Part shown: positions 34,137-35,669 of the stretch, piece by piece
Layout of the letters: each line of letters starts with the position of its first letter
Position numbering within the stretch: the stretch's first letter is position 1
Source of the DNA: Acidimicrobiaceae bacterium
Lineage (GTDB): Bacteria > Actinomycetota > Acidimicrobiia > Acidimicrobiales > Acidimicrobiaceae
NCBI GenBank assembly: GCA_013044475.1
Contig: JABEUM010000129.1
Coordinates: 1 to 35,669 of the forward strand
Length of the DNA: 35,669 nucleotides
Direction: 5' to 3'
The notes under the pieces: model-generated
Seen by the model: the letters and a program-made list of their open reading frames with translations, nothing else
Told to the model about the DNA's origin: nothing
Database searches by the model: none
Position numbers and translations under genes: made by a program

Positions 34137-34757
34137 AGCAACCCACCCCCAAATCTCTACAAAAGACCAGCATAGATTGGGAAGATGGCCTGCGCTTGGC
34201 ATAACTTGTTCAGTGCTTTGCCTCAGGTCTGGTAGACCAACTCGAGACAGCTACACAAGGTCCCAGCTAGGGGTAGTGGAAAACGATCACGCGTCGATGC
34301 AGCAGACCGAAACTGATCAATCCCAAGTCCAGCCGCAATTCCTGCTCCTGATAAAGCCTTCCCAGACCCGCAGATATGAACAGCAAGGGAGCAAAGATTG
34401 GCCTAAGCCTGATTCGACCTTCTTGCTTGGTTTCCTGGGTGCGAGCAAGAAAAGTCCGATACCAGCCACTAATGATTTTCCAGGTGCCAAAACCGTCGAC
34501 TGCTCAACCCTAAGACCGCCAGCGCAACCCCGCCGAGCTGGTGATCGTTGACGGCCTATATGGATGGCCGTAGGCCCGGTTATAAACCCGCTCGCCCTGG
34601 GTCAACAACACGATAAAGATATTGCAACCTTCAGAACCGTTGATCCCAGGTCAGCGAGTCGGCAGCCCGACGGTGCGGACCCCCACACCCCATTCCGGTA
34701 ATGCTCCGCCAATCCGGCGCCAGTGTCAGCCTCTCAAATCAGGTTTTTCCGAGCTTT
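34137..34757. other. Gene-poor stretch between thioesterase and VapBC
   Basis: About 620 nt without a gene I can support. Short protein-like scraps occur in several frames (for example NPAELVIVDGLYGWP on the plus strand, TQGERVYNRAYGHPYRPSTI on the minus strand) but all are broken by stops. A small hairpin, ACGGCC/GGCCGT with a 9-nt loop, lies at 34551-34571. It may be degraded accessory DNA beside the toxin-antitoxin pair. Confidence 0.4.
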
Positions 34758-35240
34758 TTATTCGTCTTTGTAATGACTGGATCGCCAGGCGGATTCGGGA
34801 GTGATGAGGTCAACCGTCGGGAAGTAGGTCCGATAGCGCGCCACATCCCGGGTCAGCAAGCGGTACCTACGCACAGCTGCATGCGCTCCGATGTAGAAGT
34901 CTGGGAGCGGGGCCCTCTTCCCGCCACCTCGGCGGCGATAGGTCAAGAATGCTTTGCCGGCTATGAATCCTGCCTCGAACGGGAGTTCTTCGCGCTGGAA
35001 ATCCTCAACGGGAAGGGCATCATCTAGATCCTCGATCCTGTCGAACCCGACTGATACCTCGGCATACACGATCGGGTTTATTACGATCGCTCCATCGTCC
35101 CGGGCCCTGGAAAGAGCGTCCTCTGACCATGTCGCCCATAAAGGGTCCTCCGTTACGATGTCGAGCACAACGCTCGAATCCACCAACGTGATCAACCCTT
35201 CGCCGACGCGTGACAGGGCAATGCTAGGCTCAATCGCCAC
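34758..35240 (-). CDS. VapC-type PIN-domain ribonuclease toxin
   Basis: This 160-residue PIN domain shows the acidic metal-binding residues D21 (LVDSSVVLDI), E61 (VYAEVSVGF), D114 (PLPDFYIGAHA) and D132 (LLTRDVARY). PIN toxins cut RNA, often tRNA or rRNA. The GTG start overlaps the end of the antitoxin gene by 11 nt and is preceded by GGAG. A shorter version starting near L19 would also contain the whole domain. Its antitoxin is upstream in the same operon. Confidence 0.9.
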   Translation of the reverse strand: MAIEPSIALSRVGEGLITLVDSSVVLDIVTEDPLWATWSEDALSRARDDGAIVINPIVYAEVSVGFDRIEDLDDALPVEDFQREELPFEAGFIAGKAFLTYRRRGGGKRAPLPDFYIGAHAAVRRYRLLTRDVARYRTYFPTVDLITPESAWRSSHYKDE

Positions 35241-35457
35241 GCAGGAGCTCCATAAGCTGATCAGTGTTCATCGTCGTGGTCGCCTTACCTCGCATATGCC
35301 GCACCAGCCGCTGGCCGCGAGTCGGGCTAGCGGCAACTCGGACGATGCGCAAGGTTTCTCCATCCTCGACGACATCCACCTCGTCACCCTGGTGCAAGCC
35401 GTACCGCTCACGTAGCGGCGCAGGAATTGTGACCTGGCCCTTGCTGTTAAGTCGCAT
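35230..35457 (-). CDS. AbrB/SpoVT-type antitoxin of the VapBC pair
   Basis: This 75-residue antitoxin begins MRLNSKGQVTIPAPLRERYG, the swapped-hairpin AbrB DNA-binding fold, followed by GDEVDVVEDGETLRIVRVA. The C-terminal part should wrap and inhibit the PIN toxin. The ATG at 35457 is chosen for GAGG 8 nt upstream; a GTG at 35463 is too close to that site. The complex typically represses its own promoter, and an inverted repeat lies 17 nt upstream. Confidence 0.9.
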   Translation of the reverse strand: MRLNSKGQVTIPAPLRERYGLHQGDEVDVVEDGETLRIVRVAASPTRGQRLVRHMRGKATTTMNTDQLMELLRGD

Positions 35458-35473
35458 TACCACATCCTCATAC

Positions 35474-35496
35474 GTAGTACTAGCGATACATACTAC
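35474..35496. promoter_or_regulatory. Candidate VapB operator
   Basis: GTAGTA (35474-35479) and TACTAC (35491-35496) are perfect inverted arms around 11 nt, directly upstream of the antitoxin gene. On the minus strand the arms give TAGTAT- and TAGTAC-like -10 sequences, so binding here would block transcription. A nested 8-bp palindrome TAGTACTA lies at 35476-35483. Confidence 0.5.
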
Positions 35497-35669
35497 ACGC
35501 GTTCTTTAACTGCACATTCCGAAGGGTCGGCGCTCCGTTTCCGGCGTTTCCGCGCACCTCTGAGTCGAAGGCCATGGAACGGCTGACGGGTTACCAAGCG
35601 GCTCATCAACGACGGAGGCCCACAAGTTCTCACAGTGATGAACCCTCCCAAGCTCGACTCAGACCCCTG
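35497..35669. other. Right edge without a recognised gene
   Basis: I see no supported gene in the last ~170 nt. A near-repeat (CGTTTCCGGCGTTTCCGCG) occurs at about 35537-35555. Any gene here would be cut by the window end. Confidence 0.35.

Noticed and set aside
33784-34551. Open frame of 255 codons on the plus strand
   Set aside because: It runs antisense through the thioesterase, has no ribosome binding site and no recognisable domain, and its second half is random-looking.
1-35669. tRNA genes and CRISPR arrays
   Set aside because: I looked for T-loop-like sequences and regularly spaced direct repeats on both strands and found none that held up. A covariance-model scan was not possible.

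Overview
The window looks like chromosomal DNA of a moderately GC-rich actinobacterium. GatCAB, an ilvBNC operon with a leader-peptide attenuator, an archaeal-type ValRS, an AtuA/BCCP/carboxyltransferase cluster, frequent GTG/TTG starts and many stop/start overlaps together suggest the class Acidimicrobiia (Acidimicrobium/Ferrimicrobium/Acidithrix-like). That placement is an inference from gene content, not a phylogeny. No tRNA, rRNA or CRISPR array was found by eye.

Layout. (1) 1-4865 is an accessory-looking block. It holds the 3' end of an unidentified CDS, then a TetR regulator with its own promoter and palindromic operator, a 30-codon bridging ORF, and an ABC ATPase with an exporter permease. 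These are followed by a dead second ABC ATPase and two degraded gene pieces. (2) 4858-7570 (minus) holds an acyl-CoA dehydrogenase and cysS, divergent from valS (7860-10520, plus). (3) 10522-22420 (minus) is a long co-directional run, read from its 5' end: alpha/beta hydrolase, gatC-gatA-gatB, ilvD, then a new promoter and transcription attenuator, ilvB-ilvN-ilvC, and an ABC permease/ATPase pair that begins about 5 nt after ilvC. (4) 22511-26526 (minus) is a redox module: a one-helix Ser/Thr/Pro-rich protein, an ApbE flavin transferase, a ferric-reductase-like di-heme membrane protein, a NuoF-like NADH dehydrogenase subunit and a three-cysteine ferredoxin. (5) 26865-33596 (plus) holds an acyl-CoA dehydrogenase, a Uup-type ABC-F ATPase, and a compact operon of a 70-residue biotin carrier, AtuA, a separate AtuA C-terminal domain and a carboxyltransferase. 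(6) 33732-35669 holds a PaaI-like thioesterase, a gene-poor stretch and a VapBC toxin-antitoxin pair with a palindromic operator.

How the genes work together. IlvBNC and IlvD make the branched-chain amino acid precursors. The leader peptide MANFASEIVVLPS and the terminator before ilvB should couple ilvBNC, and probably the ABC pair behind it, to branched-chain aminoacyl-tRNA supply. The redox module reads as NADH to NuoF-like flavin/Fe-S to ferredoxin to membrane heme b, with an ApbE whose flavinylation target is not visible. The AtuA cluster resembles the carboxylation arm of acyclic terpene or branched acyl-CoA catabolism, but the biotin carboxylase is missing from the window.

Most interesting points: the ilvBNC attenuator with an apparently leaderless leader peptide; an ABC permease whose conserved N-terminus extends to an ATC codon exactly where ATG is expected; the split AtuA/mini-BCCP cluster; the NuoF-like protein with one missing cluster cysteine; and a fossil ABC ATPase with three independent lesions.
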